Below, in pieces: positions 49,575 to 57,811 of a stretch of 64,000 bases of DNA; position 1 is the stretch's first letter, and every line of letters starts with the position of its first letter. The notes beneath the pieces were generated by a model. The model made no database searches, was not told the origin of the DNA, and saw nothing but the letters and a program-made list of their open reading frames with translations. Made by a program: the position numbers and the translations under genes. Source of the stretch: Natrarchaeobaculum aegyptiacum (lineage in GTDB: Archaea; Halobacteriota; Halobacteria; Halobacteriales; Natrialbaceae); assembly GCF_002156705.1 (NCBI RefSeq), contig NZ_CP019893.1:806001-870000 (forward strand), written 5' to 3'.

Positions 49575-51929
49575 TCAGGATTGTCCTCGACCGGGGAACG
49601 GCAGGCGACTGCGCTCGCGCGCCAGGTCGTCGACGGCACGGATTGCGGCGTCAGCGGACGCTCGATCGACACCTTCGCCGTAGACCGCTCGCTCGCGACA
49701 CGCGAACACCGTACGGACGCGAGGGTCGATCACGAGGTTGTCGCCCGCCCCGTTCGTGCTTCGGGGTTCCGACGCTACGCCCACCGTCTCCTCGGTCGCC
49801 GCGGCTGCCTCGAGCGCCCGCAGATACGCCCGCGGCGATTCACCCGGCCGTCGCGGGCGGTAGGCGTCCGCGAGCAGCCACTCGAGTCGGCGGAACGCCC
49901 GTTCGGCGTCCCGATCGGGATCGCCACGGGGGCCGTGCCAGTATCGGCCGATTCCTCGACGGAAGCGATGAACGCCGTCCGTGTGGCGGGCGAACGCAGC
50001 GAGACCGACGAGCGCGACCGCGAGGAGGGCGACCGTCTCCCACGAGGTCGGGACGACGATCGGGCCGCTCTCCTCACCGTCGTCTCCGCTATCTCCCTCG
50101 TCAGCCGGTTCCATCCCATCGTCGTCCTCGACGGAGTCCTGTTCGTCCTCCGGTGAGGGTGCGTCGTCGTCCTCGCGGTCGGCGGGATCGACGCGGTCGT
50201 CGTCAGTCACACCGGGGTCGTCCTCGGACTCGCCGCCATCGTCGTCTGCCGGCGAGTCGGTTCCGTCGGGATCGTCCGCCAGCGACGAGTCGGTACCGAC
50301 GTCGGCGTGAGCCTCGTGGGTGACCTCGCGATCTGCCGGCGGCGTCGGCTCGAACGGCACCCAGCCGTGGCCCGGGAAGTACACCTCGACCCAGGCGTGG
50401 GCGTCGAGACCGCGAACCTCGTAGGTGTCCTCGTCGACCTGCTCACCGGCCGTGTAGCCGGTCGCGTACCGCGCGGGGACGTCCTCCGCACGGAGCATCT
50501 GAACCATCGTCGTCGCGTAGTAGACACAGTAGCCCGCGTCCATCTCGAGCAGGAAGGTCTCGGCGACGTCACCGGTCGGCCGGTCGACCTCGAGGGAGTA
50601 CTCCTTCGAGTTCCGGAGGTAGTGTTCGATCGCGACGGCCGTTTCGAAGGGCGTCTCCGCTTCCGCCGCGATCTCGGCTGTCCGCTCGTCGAAGGCGCTC
50701 GAGGTGGTCTCGGGACGCTGGAGGTAGTAGTCCTCGACCTCGTCCGGATAGTCCGTTCCTGCCCGCCGGAGCTCACCCGGATCGGGATCGACGACGGCGC
50801 TCTGGACCGTGTAGGTCTCGCCCTCGGCGAGCGCCGAGCCGGGGTGAACCTGGCCGTGACTGGTAACCGTCGCGTCCTCGACGGCCGACCCCCGGAGGTC
50901 GATCGGCTCGGCCGCGACCGGTGTGACGCCGAGTTCCGTCTCCGCGCGAACCTGCTGTTCGACCAGGTCGTACTCGCCAGGTGGGGGCCGAAGGGTGTCC
51001 TCGAGTGGCGATTCCTGCCCAGAACGGAGCCACTCGCTGCCCGTGTACCGGTCGTAGACGCCGGTGCGCCAGTAGGTCGGCTGCTCGCTCTCGACGGTGA
51101 ACCGGACCTCCGGGGAGAGGTCGACCGAGCCGGCGATTCCGGAGCGCTCCGGTGAGGCGTCGATCGTCCCCTCGAGCGTCCCAGCCTCGCCGGTTCCGGG
51201 GGTCGACGCGGTCGTCGGCCCGCTCGGAACGAACGAGACGGTCAACGAGAGGACGAGCACGACGGCCAACAGGACTGCGAGGAGGTCGACCTGCCCGAGC
51301 GAGCCGTTGCGGCGCTCGAGTTCGCCGAAGCCGACCGCGGCGATCGCAGCGAGGCTCCCCAGGAGCGTGACGGTCGTCCCGGCATCGCCGGTCAGGACGA
51401 GGAAGCCGAGGGCGAATCCAGCGGGGAGCACGCTCGCCGCGTACCGGCCGCGGAGCACGAGGTACCACGAGAGGAACGCGGGTGCGGGGGCGAACGCGAC
51501 GGTCCAGACGTCTGCGGCGACCATCTGCAACAGGGGCTGGCCGGCCGCGAGCGTGATCGCGTCGGCGACCAGGTCGTCGGCGGTCGCCCCGAGGACGTCG
51601 AGTCGCACGCCCGCGGCCTCGAGGTAGTAGGCGAACCCACCTGCACCCGCGAGGAGTGCGAGAACCGCTGCACTTCGCGGCCGAATCGCTCGCGCGAGGA
51701 TCGTCGCAACGAGGATCGAGACGCCGACGACGGCGAGCAGGGTCTGGGTCCCGCCGACGACCCGGGTCACCTCCCGGAGGACGCTCACGTAGGCGGCCAC
51801 GAGCACGAGGACGCTCCCGAGCGCCAGCAGCCGGAACGTCGCAGTCTCCGAGTCCGATCGTAACGACCTGATCCTCCCCATTCCGCCCGCAGTGTCTCGA
51901 TCCGTCGGCTCCGCGTTCGTCGCCGTCAC
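49575..51929 (-). CDS. TgpA-like membrane transglutaminase (DUF3488/DUF4129 type)
   Basis: The 784-residue protein has about six N-terminal helices (residues about 30-245) and an extracellular region. A transglutaminase-like domain lies at about residues 410-530, with the catalytic triad in MDAGYCVYYATTM (Cys), GLDAHAWVEVYFPGHG (His) and PFEPTP (Asp region). A very acidic linker and one more helix (about 640-660) precede a C-terminal DUF4129 domain. The GTG start overlaps the DUF58 stop by 4 bases. With MoxR and DUF58 upstream it forms a widespread operon thought to modify or degrade envelope proteins. Confidence 0.92.
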   Translation of the reverse strand: MTATNAEPTDRDTAGGMGRIRSLRSDSETATFRLLALGSVLVLVAAYVSVLREVTRVVGGTQTLLAVVGVSILVATILARAIRPRSAAVLALLAGAGGFAYYLEAAGVRLDVLGATADDLVADAITLAAGQPLLQMVAADVWTVAFAPAPAFLSWYLVLRGRYAASVLPAGFALGFLVLTGDAGTTVTLLGSLAAIAAVGFGELERRNGSLGQVDLLAVLLAVVLVLSLTVSFVPSGPTTASTPGTGEAGTLEGTIDASPERSGIAGSVDLSPEVRFTVESEQPTYWRTGVYDRYTGSEWLRSGQESPLEDTLRPPPGEYDLVEQQVRAETELGVTPVAAEPIDLRGSAVEDATVTSHGQVHPGSALAEGETYTVQSAVVDPDPGELRRAGTDYPDEVEDYYLQRPETTSSAFDERTAEIAAEAETPFETAVAIEHYLRNSKEYSLEVDRPTGDVAETFLLEMDAGYCVYYATTMVQMLRAEDVPARYATGYTAGEQVDEDTYEVRGLDAHAWVEVYFPGHGWVPFEPTPPADREVTHEAHADVGTDSSLADDPDGTDSPADDDGGESEDDPGVTDDDRVDPADREDDDAPSPEDEQDSVEDDDGMEPADEGDSGDDGEESGPIVVPTSWETVALLAVALVGLAAFARHTDGVHRFRRGIGRYWHGPRGDPDRDAERAFRRLEWLLADAYRPRRPGESPRAYLRALEAAAATEETVGVASEPRSTNGAGDNLVIDPRVRTVFACRERAVYGEGVDRASADAAIRAVDDLARERSRLPFPGRGQS

Positions 51930-53032
51930 GGACTCACCCCCGATTCGGACGGCCCTGAATCGCCAACTCGAGCGCCCTCGATTGCCCCCGTATCCGGTTC
52001 GTCGCTCTGGCCGGTCGGATCGACCAGCACCTCGGACCCGCCGACGGCCACGACCGGTCCGGAGTCGGTGGCGCGGATCACGACCTCGGAATCGCTGCCA
52101 GCGCCACCCTCGAGCGGCTCACCCTCCCAGCGCGCGAGGACCGCGAGCAGGTCGCGGTAGTGCTCGGGGCCAGCTCCCGGCTCCAGTCGGTCCCCGCCCG
52201 CGACGAGACCGACCCGGACGCCGGACTCCAGACACTCGTCGACGACCGCCGCGGCGACACTGGCGAAATCGTCGATCGTCTCGGCCGTCCCGGCACGGGT
52301 CTCGTCGTCGGTCACGCCCTCGAGGGCGACCGTGACCGCCCCGGTCGAGTCGGTCGACGTGCGCTCGGAGACGAGCAGGTCGCCACCGGGACGCTTGGCA
52401 CTGGCTTTCCAGTGGACGTCACCCAGCGGGTCGCCACGCTGGTACGCCCGGACGTGGTCGAATTCCTCGCGGCCGTCCTCGTGACCGGCACCGCTACCAG
52501 CGACACGAGCGAGCGAGGTTCGCAGGTCACGTCTGACCCCGGAACCGAGCGAGGCGACCCGCGGATAGACGAGGACCGTCATCGTCTCCTCGCGGTCGAA
52601 TCGGCGGGTCACGAGCCCGAAGACGTCGGTGACGACGACCGACAGCGGTCCGAGTTCGTGGACGCCCCGCGCTGTGAGGTCGACCTCGTACGTGAGCCGG
52701 CGGCCCGCCTCGAGCGTCGTCTCGAAGACCGGGTCCGAACCGTCGACGAGCTCGAGCCCGTCGCCGATCCGGTCACGAATCGTCGCCCCCGTAGCGCCGT
52801 CGCTCTCGAGGGTGAGCGAGACGGTTCGGCGGTCGCCGGGAAACCCCGGTTCGACCGGGGCGCGATCGACGGCCGGCCGCGAGCGCAGGCCGACGATGGC
52901 CACGGCGGCGACGAGGACGACGACGAGCGGGGCGACGATGGCGTTCAACGATCGCGGGCCAGCGTGCAGGCTGGCCGCGAACGCGAGCACGACGATGACG
53001 AGTGCCGTCAGTCCTCGCAGCGTCGGTCGCAT
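51926..53032 (-). CDS. DUF58 domain protein of the MoxR operon
   Basis: The 368-residue protein from ATG 53032 starts MRPTLRGLTALVIVVLAFAA, two close helices in the first about 50 residues. A beta domain follows, then the DUF58 block REEFDHVRAYQRGDPLGDVH plus WKASAKR and a vWA-like region (TVALEGVTDD). DUF58 proteins work with MoxR ATPases. The ATG follows the MoxR stop by 4 bases and the gene overlaps the transglutaminase gene. Confidence 0.9.
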   Translation of the reverse strand: MRPTLRGLTALVIVVLAFAASLHAGPRSLNAIVAPLVVVLVAAVAIVGLRSRPAVDRAPVEPGFPGDRRTVSLTLESDGATGATIRDRIGDGLELVDGSDPVFETTLEAGRRLTYEVDLTARGVHELGPLSVVVTDVFGLVTRRFDREETMTVLVYPRVASLGSGVRRDLRTSLARVAGSGAGHEDGREEFDHVRAYQRGDPLGDVHWKASAKRPGGDLLVSERTSTDSTGAVTVALEGVTDDETRAGTAETIDDFASVAAAVVDECLESGVRVGLVAGGDRLEPGAGPEHYRDLLAVLARWEGEPLEGGAGSDSEVVIRATDSGPVVAVGGSEVLVDPTGQSDEPDTGAIEGARVGDSGPSESGVSP

Positions 53033-53036
53033 CGGA

Positions 53037-54065
53037 TCACCGCCGTGACCGGTCGTCGTCTGCCTCGGTCGGATCGTCCACCGGCACTTGCTCGAGCGCC
53101 TCGGAGACGATCTCCTCGGCGTCGCGCTCGCGGTCGGTCGTTCGGATCCGGTGGGGGAAGACCACCGGTACCTCGACCTGGAGGTCGTCGGGGACGACGT
53201 AGTCGCGGCCTTCGAGGGCGGCCCGCGCCTGCGCGAGCCGGAGCAGCGCGATCGTCCCGCGTGGGCTGACACCGATGCGGGCGTGCTCGCGGGTGTAGCC
53301 GGCCAGCCGGGTCGCGTACGAACGAACGGGCTCGGACGCGGTGACGGTCCCGACTGCTTCCCGCGCGCGGACGAGCGTCTCCCTGTCGACGACCGGCTCG
53401 AGCGACTCGATCGGGTGATCGCCGACGGTCCGTCCGAGGAGGTCGACCTCGTCGTCGGGATCGGGATAGCCGAGGTGGAGTTTCTTCGCGAAGCGGTCGA
53501 GTTCGGCCAGCGGGAGTTCGTAGTTGCGTGTCGGTTCGACCGCGTTCTGGGTGGCGATCACGACGAAGGGATCGGGGAGGTCGCGGGTCTCGCCGTCGAC
53601 GGTCACCTGTGCTTCCTCCATCGCCTCGAGCAGCGCGGCCTGCGTCTTGGGGGGTGCACGATTGATCTCGTCGCCGAGGACGACGTTCCCGAAGACGGGG
53701 CCGGGCTGGAACTCGAACTCGCGGCTGCGGTCGTCGAAAACGTTGACGCCGGTGACGTCGGTCGGCAACAGGTCGGGCGTAAACTGGATTCGGCTGAACG
53801 TACAGTCGACCGAGCGGGCGATCGAGCGGGCGAGCATGGTCTTCCCGACGCCGGGAACGTCCTCGAGCAGGACGTGCCCCCCACCGAGGAGGGTCGCGAC
53901 CACGTGGTCGACGACCGACTCGTTGCCGACGATTACACGCGAGACGTTCTGCTGGATCGCCTCGCCGACATCGGCGACGGTATCGATCGGGAGGGTAGCG
54001 GGGTCGTCTCGCCCTCGCCGATCGTCAGCCAGATCGGTCGAGGAGGACGGATCGAGGTCACTCAT
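53037..54065 (-). CDS. MoxR family AAA+ ATPase
   Basis: The 342-residue protein starts MSDLDPSSSTDLADDRRGRD. It has Walker A GVGKT in VLLEDVPGVGKTMLARSIAR, Walker B VVLGDEINRAPPKTQAALLE, sensor VIATQNAVEPTRNYELP and the C-terminal lid. MoxR ATPases act as chaperones for vWA/DUF58 partners. It is the first gene of the three-gene operon. Confidence 0.94.
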   Translation of the reverse strand: MSDLDPSSSTDLADDRRGRDDPATLPIDTVADVGEAIQQNVSRVIVGNESVVDHVVATLLGGGHVLLEDVPGVGKTMLARSIARSVDCTFSRIQFTPDLLPTDVTGVNVFDDRSREFEFQPGPVFGNVVLGDEINRAPPKTQAALLEAMEEAQVTVDGETRDLPDPFVVIATQNAVEPTRNYELPLAELDRFAKKLHLGYPDPDDEVDLLGRTVGDHPIESLEPVVDRETLVRAREAVGTVTASEPVRSYATRLAGYTREHARIGVSPRGTIALLRLAQARAALEGRDYVVPDDLQVEVPVVFPHRIRTTDRERDAEEIVSEALEQVPVDDPTEADDDRSRR

Positions 54066-54399
54066 CGCTGCCCGGGAGCGGATGGTGGTTCGACTGATCG
54101 ATCGAATGCGGTCCCACGAAGGCGGCTCATACGTCCGAATGGTCGGTCGCGAAACATAGGTGTTGTGTCAGGTGCGATCAGCGTCGTCAGATCCTGCAAG
54201 ACGCGCGTGCGAGCGTCGGGAGTCTTCCCACGCCGGGACGGAAGTGTGTTTGCCACCCGGCAACGGCCCAGCGTGCGCTCGGACGTGGAATCGCAAGCAG
54301 TCGTCGGGACACTGGCGTCAGGCAGCCGGGGAAATTCGACGTCCCAGCCGCGTCGCTACGCGGCTGACAATCGGAAAACGATACCCCTTCTGAATCGAC
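54066..54399. other. 334-bp intergenic stretch, no gene seen
   Basis: It contains the upstream region of the MoxR operon. No frame has haloarchaeal character, and I see no tRNA-like fold or long repeat. Confidence 0.5.
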
Positions 54400-54594
54400 T
54401 TACAGTCGCTCGAGATTCGTCGCGCGCGGGCCCTTGTCGGCCTGCTCGATGTCGAATTCGACCTCCTGACCCTCTTCTAGGTCCGGACCACCGACGTCTT
54501 CCATGTGGAAGAAGACGTCCTCGTCCGCGTCGTCAGTCTCGATGAAACCGTAGCCGCCAGTGTCGTTGAAGAACGCGACCGTACCTTTCGCCAT
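54400..54594 (-). CDS. Cold-shock domain protein (CspA-like)
   Basis: The 64-residue protein starts MAKGTVAFFNDTGGYGFIET. RNP1-like GYGFIET and RNP2-like DVFFHMEDV are present, then the strand EEGQEVEFDIEQADKGPRAT. It is a single OB-fold RNA/DNA chaperone. Haloarchaea carry a few paralogues; length is normal. Confidence 0.96.
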   Translation of the reverse strand: MAKGTVAFFNDTGGYGFIETDDADEDVFFHMEDVGGPDLEEGQEVEFDIEQADKGPRATNLERL

Positions 54595-54620
54595 TGCACG
54601 CTAACAGAACCACGTTAAAG

Positions 54621-54629
54621 ATATAAATG
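54621..54629 (-). promoter_or_regulatory. TATA-like box of the cold-shock gene
   Basis: CATTTATAT (minus strand) lies about 27-35 bases before ATG 54594, consistent with a nearly leaderless transcript. Confidence 0.6.
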
Positions 54630-54815
54630 TTCGGGAGGCGGACTCCTGCACCGGACGTACGTACAGCGATCGGCCGATTCGGTGGGTCGGAGCGGTGCCA
54701 GTGGCGACGGAATTGTGGCGGACGAACTCGAGGACCGTGTCAGATTCGTCACCACAGCTACGACACCGTCGTCGCCCTCTCTACCGAAAAAGCAGGCCGA
54801 GTGCCCCGGGGTCGT

Positions 54816-54862
54816 ACGGAAGACTTCGTCTTCCGTGACGACGAGACGCCTCCGGCGTCTCG
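54816..54862. terminator. Two adjacent perfect hairpins at the end of the DUF7573-like gene
   Basis: Stem ACGGAAGA/TCTTCCGT (54816-54836) and stem CGAGACGCC/GGCGTCTCG (54842-54862) stand 22 bases beyond the stop of the minus-strand gene at 54885. They could end its transcript. Similar GC-rich hairpin strings also mark IS200/IS605-type element ends in haloarchaea, so a mobile-element relic is an alternative. Confidence 0.4.
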
Positions 54863-54884
54863 AACCACTTGCCCCCAAGGCGGT

Positions 54885-55253
54885 TCACCACTGTTTACAC
54901 GATGGGCAGACGTACTCGCCGTCGTCGTGCCAGACACGTTCGGTCGGCTGACCACAGGTGGCACACTCGTAGTCGCCGCGAGCGAACGTCGTGGTCGGTG
55001 TGTCACCAGCACCAGCGTCTCTGTGGGCCGGTTCGGATGGTGACTCGTCGCCTGCCACCTCGTTCACCCTCTCTTCTGAGAACGCATCGTCTGCCCCTCC
55101 GTTCTCGAGGTCACTCGCAGAATCGAACCGGTCGTCGGGAGTTCCGACTTTCGCCCGGTCGTCGCCACTGTCTCGATCGTCGCCACCGCCCTCACTGCCT
55201 TCACCGTTCGATTCAGACGACGCGAAATCGGTGAGCGTCGTATCCTCAGTCAC
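54885..55253 (-). CDS. DUF7573-like acidic protein with C-terminal zinc ribbon
   Basis: The 122-residue protein from GTG 55253 (MTEDTTLTDFASSES) has a short conserved N-terminus and a long acidic Ser/Gly/Asp-rich disordered middle. A C-terminal zinc ribbon with CATCG and CPSC (YECATCGQPTERVWHDDGEY) follows. This matches what I know as haloarchaeal DUF7573. The function is unknown; the layout suggests a tethered protein- or nucleic-acid-binding ribbon. Confidence 0.75.
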   Translation of the reverse strand: MTEDTTLTDFASSESNGEGSEGGGDDRDSGDDRAKVGTPDDRFDSASDLENGGADDAFSEERVNEVAGDESPSEPAHRDAGAGDTPTTTFARGDYECATCGQPTERVWHDDGEYVCPSCKQW

Positions 55254-55391
55254 GCTCGAGGGTAGACGTCGCGACCGTATAGATCCTGTCGGCTCGCGTG
55301 CGGTCGCTCGGGCGGTGTTCTCCCCCGGGTTCTGCGCGCCCGCGCCCGACAGACCGGCACCGCCAAGTACCACCACCGTCAACGCCCGACC

Positions 55392-55586
55392 ATGGAGAGC
55401 GCTATCGCACTGAACGTCCTGGTGGACAACATCGTCGAGATGAACGAACACTTCGGCAACGTGGCGGCCGGTGACGGAGCCGCACCCCTGCTGGTCCTCG
55501 TCGGGACGATTCTCGTTATCTTCAGCGTCGCCGTCTTCGGCGGCCTCACCCTCGGTGCAGTCGGGAGCCTCTTTACCTCGAACTGA
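55392..55586 (+). CDS. Small single-helix membrane protein
   Basis: The 64-residue protein (MESAIALNVLVDNIVEMNEH) has one clear membrane helix at about residues 32-58 (PLLVLVGTILVIFSVAVFGG). The N-terminus is acidic and the C-terminus short. It resembles haloarchaeal small hypothetical proteins; no function is known. Confidence 0.65.
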   Translation: MESAIALNVLVDNIVEMNEHFGNVAAGDGAAPLLVLVGTILVIFSVAVFGGLTLGAVGSLFTSN

Positions 55587-55614
55587 GACAGACCCGTTTC
55601 AGGCCCAGCCGTTC

Positions 55615-56628
55615 TCACGCAGAGTCAGCCAGCTCGAGCGCTTCGCTCGCCCGTTCGATGGCGTCCTCGAGGTCCGGTCCCAGCGGCGAGCCGACGACGA
55701 TGCCGTCGACGTGCTCGAGGGCCGCCTCGAACCGCTCGGCGACCGTCTCGGTCGTTCCGGCGATGCAGAACGCGTCGATCATTGCGGGCGTGACGTGGCC
55801 GAAGGCGTCGGTCAGGTCACCACGCTCTAGGGCCTCGCTCACCGCCGAGGCCGCTTCCCGGTCGATATCGTGACGCTCGAGGACCGGCTCGGCCGCGCCG
55901 CCGACGATGAACGCGACCGGTGGGCGGGCCGCCTCGCGGGCTTCGTCCTCGTCGGCGGCCACGCTGACGCTGGCGAACGCGAGCGCCTCGAACGGCCCGT
56001 ATGAATCGGGCCGGTCCGCGAGTCCCTGCTCGAGCTGGCCGGCAGCCCACTCGAGGTCCCGCGGATGGGCCGCGTTGATCAGCGTGCCGTCGGCGTGCTT
56101 GGCACTCATCCGGAGCATATGCGGACCCTGTGCGCCGACGTAGACCGGAATCTCGCCGTCGGGCTCGAGGTTGAGCGAGGCGTCTTTTGCGGTGAACGTC
56201 CCGTCGTGAGTGACGGTCTCGCCGTCCCAGAGATCCTGTGCGAGTTTGAACGTCTCGAGGACGCGCCGGAGCGGCTTGTCGTGGTCGATCCCGAGGTTTG
56301 CGAGCGAGGAACGATCGCCGGCACCGACGCCGAAGACGCCACGGCCGTCGCTGACCTCGTCGATGGTCGCCGCCTGGGCGGCGAGTTTCACCGGGTGGCT
56401 CTCGTATGGGTTGACCACGCCCGGCCCCAGCCGGATCGAGTCGGTCTCGGCGGCCATCCGCGAGAGCGCGACGAACGGGTCGCGGTTGAAATAGTGGCTA
56501 CTCGCGAAGGCGACGTCGAAGCCGACGTCCTCGGCTCGAGCCGCGAGGTCGGCGACCCGGTCGGGGTGGTGTTCGGGTGTGAGTTCGATCCCCCACGTCG
56601 GCCCATCGCTTGCGGAGTCGTCGCTCAT
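55615..56628 (-). CDS. mer: F420-dependent methylene-tetrahydromethanopterin reductase-like (Mer)
   Basis: The 337-residue LLM-class enzyme starts near GIELTPEHHPDRVADLAARA. It has VAFASSHYFNRDPFVALSRM, RLGPGVVNPYESHPVKLAAQ, GRGVFGVGAGDRSSLANLGI and VYVGAQGPHMLRMS. This is the F420-dependent bacterial-luciferase-like fold, haloarchaeal Mer subgroup. Its start overlaps the stop of cofE by one base, linking it to F420 synthesis. Haloarchaea make no methane; the role may be folate-type one-carbon metabolism. Confidence 0.9.
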   Translation of the reverse strand: MSDDSASDGPTWGIELTPEHHPDRVADLAARAEDVGFDVAFASSHYFNRDPFVALSRMAAETDSIRLGPGVVNPYESHPVKLAAQAATIDEVSDGRGVFGVGAGDRSSLANLGIDHDKPLRRVLETFKLAQDLWDGETVTHDGTFTAKDASLNLEPDGEIPVYVGAQGPHMLRMSAKHADGTLINAAHPRDLEWAAGQLEQGLADRPDSYGPFEALAFASVSVAADEDEAREAARPPVAFIVGGAAEPVLERHDIDREAASAVSEALERGDLTDAFGHVTPAMIDAFCIAGTTETVAERFEAALEHVDGIVVGSPLGPDLEDAIERASEALELADSA

Positions 56629-57407
56629 CAGTGCTCACCCCCCTCGAACGCCCACTGGCGAAGCGCCTGCCTGATCAGGTCGTCCTCGACAGGTCGGAAC
56701 AGTTCGTCGCTCTCCGGCAGGTCGCCGAACTCCCAGTCGCGGATGGCCACGGCGGGAACGCCGTCGGCCCCCTCGCCGGTCACGAGATTGGCCGCGGCGG
56801 CGAGTTCGTCGACCACCGACTGGACTGTCACGCCCAGTTCGCGGCCGTCCCGGTCGGGCTCGCCTCGCCAGTCCCGGCTCGCGGCGATTCCCGCCCAGCC
56901 GATCGCGACCCCGCGCTGGCCGTGGCGAAACGGTCTCCCACACGTGTCGGTGACGATCACCGCGACGTCCTCGAGCCCGTGCTCTTCGAGGCCCGCACGA
57001 ATCCGCTCGGCGCTCTCGGTCGGCCGCCGCGGGAGCAACAGCAGGTCGTGGCCTGGCACGTTCGACCGGTCGATCCCCGCGTTGACGCAGATGTGGCCGA
57101 AGTGTGTCTCGGTGAGCATGAACGGACACTCGATCAACAGTTCGGTACTCTCCTCGAGAACCGCCTGCGCGAATCGCGGATCTTTCTCCTCGCCCGTGAC
57201 CGCACCGATCCGGTCGGCGAGTTCTCGCGCGCGACCGCTGACGGGGTACTCTGCGAGGTTCGCCGTCCGCCCCTCCGCCTTCGAGACGACCGTGCTCGCG
57301 ACCGTGAGCACGTCCCCCGGCTCGAGGGTGGCCCGATCCGCGACGAGCGCGGCGAGATCGTCACCGGGACGGATCTCGGGCAGATCCGTCACTGGCTCGA
57401 GTTGCAT
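56628..57407 (-). CDS. cofE: Coenzyme F420-0:L-glutamate ligase
   Basis: The 259-residue protein starts MQLEPVTDLPEIRPGDDLAA. It shows LTVASTVVSKAEGRTANLAE, HFGHICVNAGIDRSNVPGHD, LLLLPRRPTESAERIRAGLE and the conserved IVTDTCGRPFRHGQRGVAIG. These are hallmarks of CofE, which adds glutamates to F420-0 using GTP. It is coupled to mer. Confidence 0.96.
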   Translation of the reverse strand: MQLEPVTDLPEIRPGDDLAALVADRATLEPGDVLTVASTVVSKAEGRTANLAEYPVSGRARELADRIGAVTGEEKDPRFAQAVLEESTELLIECPFMLTETHFGHICVNAGIDRSNVPGHDLLLLPRRPTESAERIRAGLEEHGLEDVAVIVTDTCGRPFRHGQRGVAIGWAGIAASRDWRGEPDRDGRELGVTVQSVVDELAAAANLVTGEGADGVPAVAIRDWEFGDLPESDELFRPVEDDLIRQALRQWAFEGGEH

Positions 57408-57545
57408 ACTCGAGGGTAGGCTGGCGACCTGAAAAGGACTCCGTCACCGGATAATGAAGTCGGGGTCTGGCCGACGTCGAGCGACCGGTTTCGTTTCACA
57501 TAGACTGGCGTTCGGACTCGAGTTCGACGTCGGCCGAGCTACAAC

Positions 57546-57718
57546 CACCACGAAAGCCCCTGCCCCGCTCGAGCAGCCGCGTAGCTTGGCCGATCAGCCG
57601 ACACGGGTGGGAATGAAAGGGGCTGGCGTGCTCGCTGAGCGAAACGACGCACGCACCGAAGCGAAGCGAGGCGCGCAGCGAGGTGCAGGCAGCGAGCACG
57701 CCAGGGGCTTTCGTGGTG
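57546..57718. repeat. Nested inverted-repeat element between cofE and nurA
   Basis: Outer arms CACCACGAAAGCCCCTG (57546-57562) and CAGGGGCTTTCGTGGTG (57702-57718) are perfect 17-bp inverted repeats. Inside, GGCGTGCTCGCTG (57625-57637) and CAGCGAGCACGCC (57690-57702) form a perfect 13-bp stem closed by a GAAGCGAAGCGAGG-type loop. The rest of the 404-bp gap 57408-57811 has no gene. It may be a structured RNA, a terminator or a MITE-like element; a partial relative may exist near 21310. Confidence 0.75.
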
Positions 57719-57811
57719 TGCAAACCAGATCACCACCGGGCGTCACATGATCAGACGACAAAAAGGACGAGGACCACTGGCTTTTTGCGGGTGGGCTGGG
57801 AGCGCTCTGCC

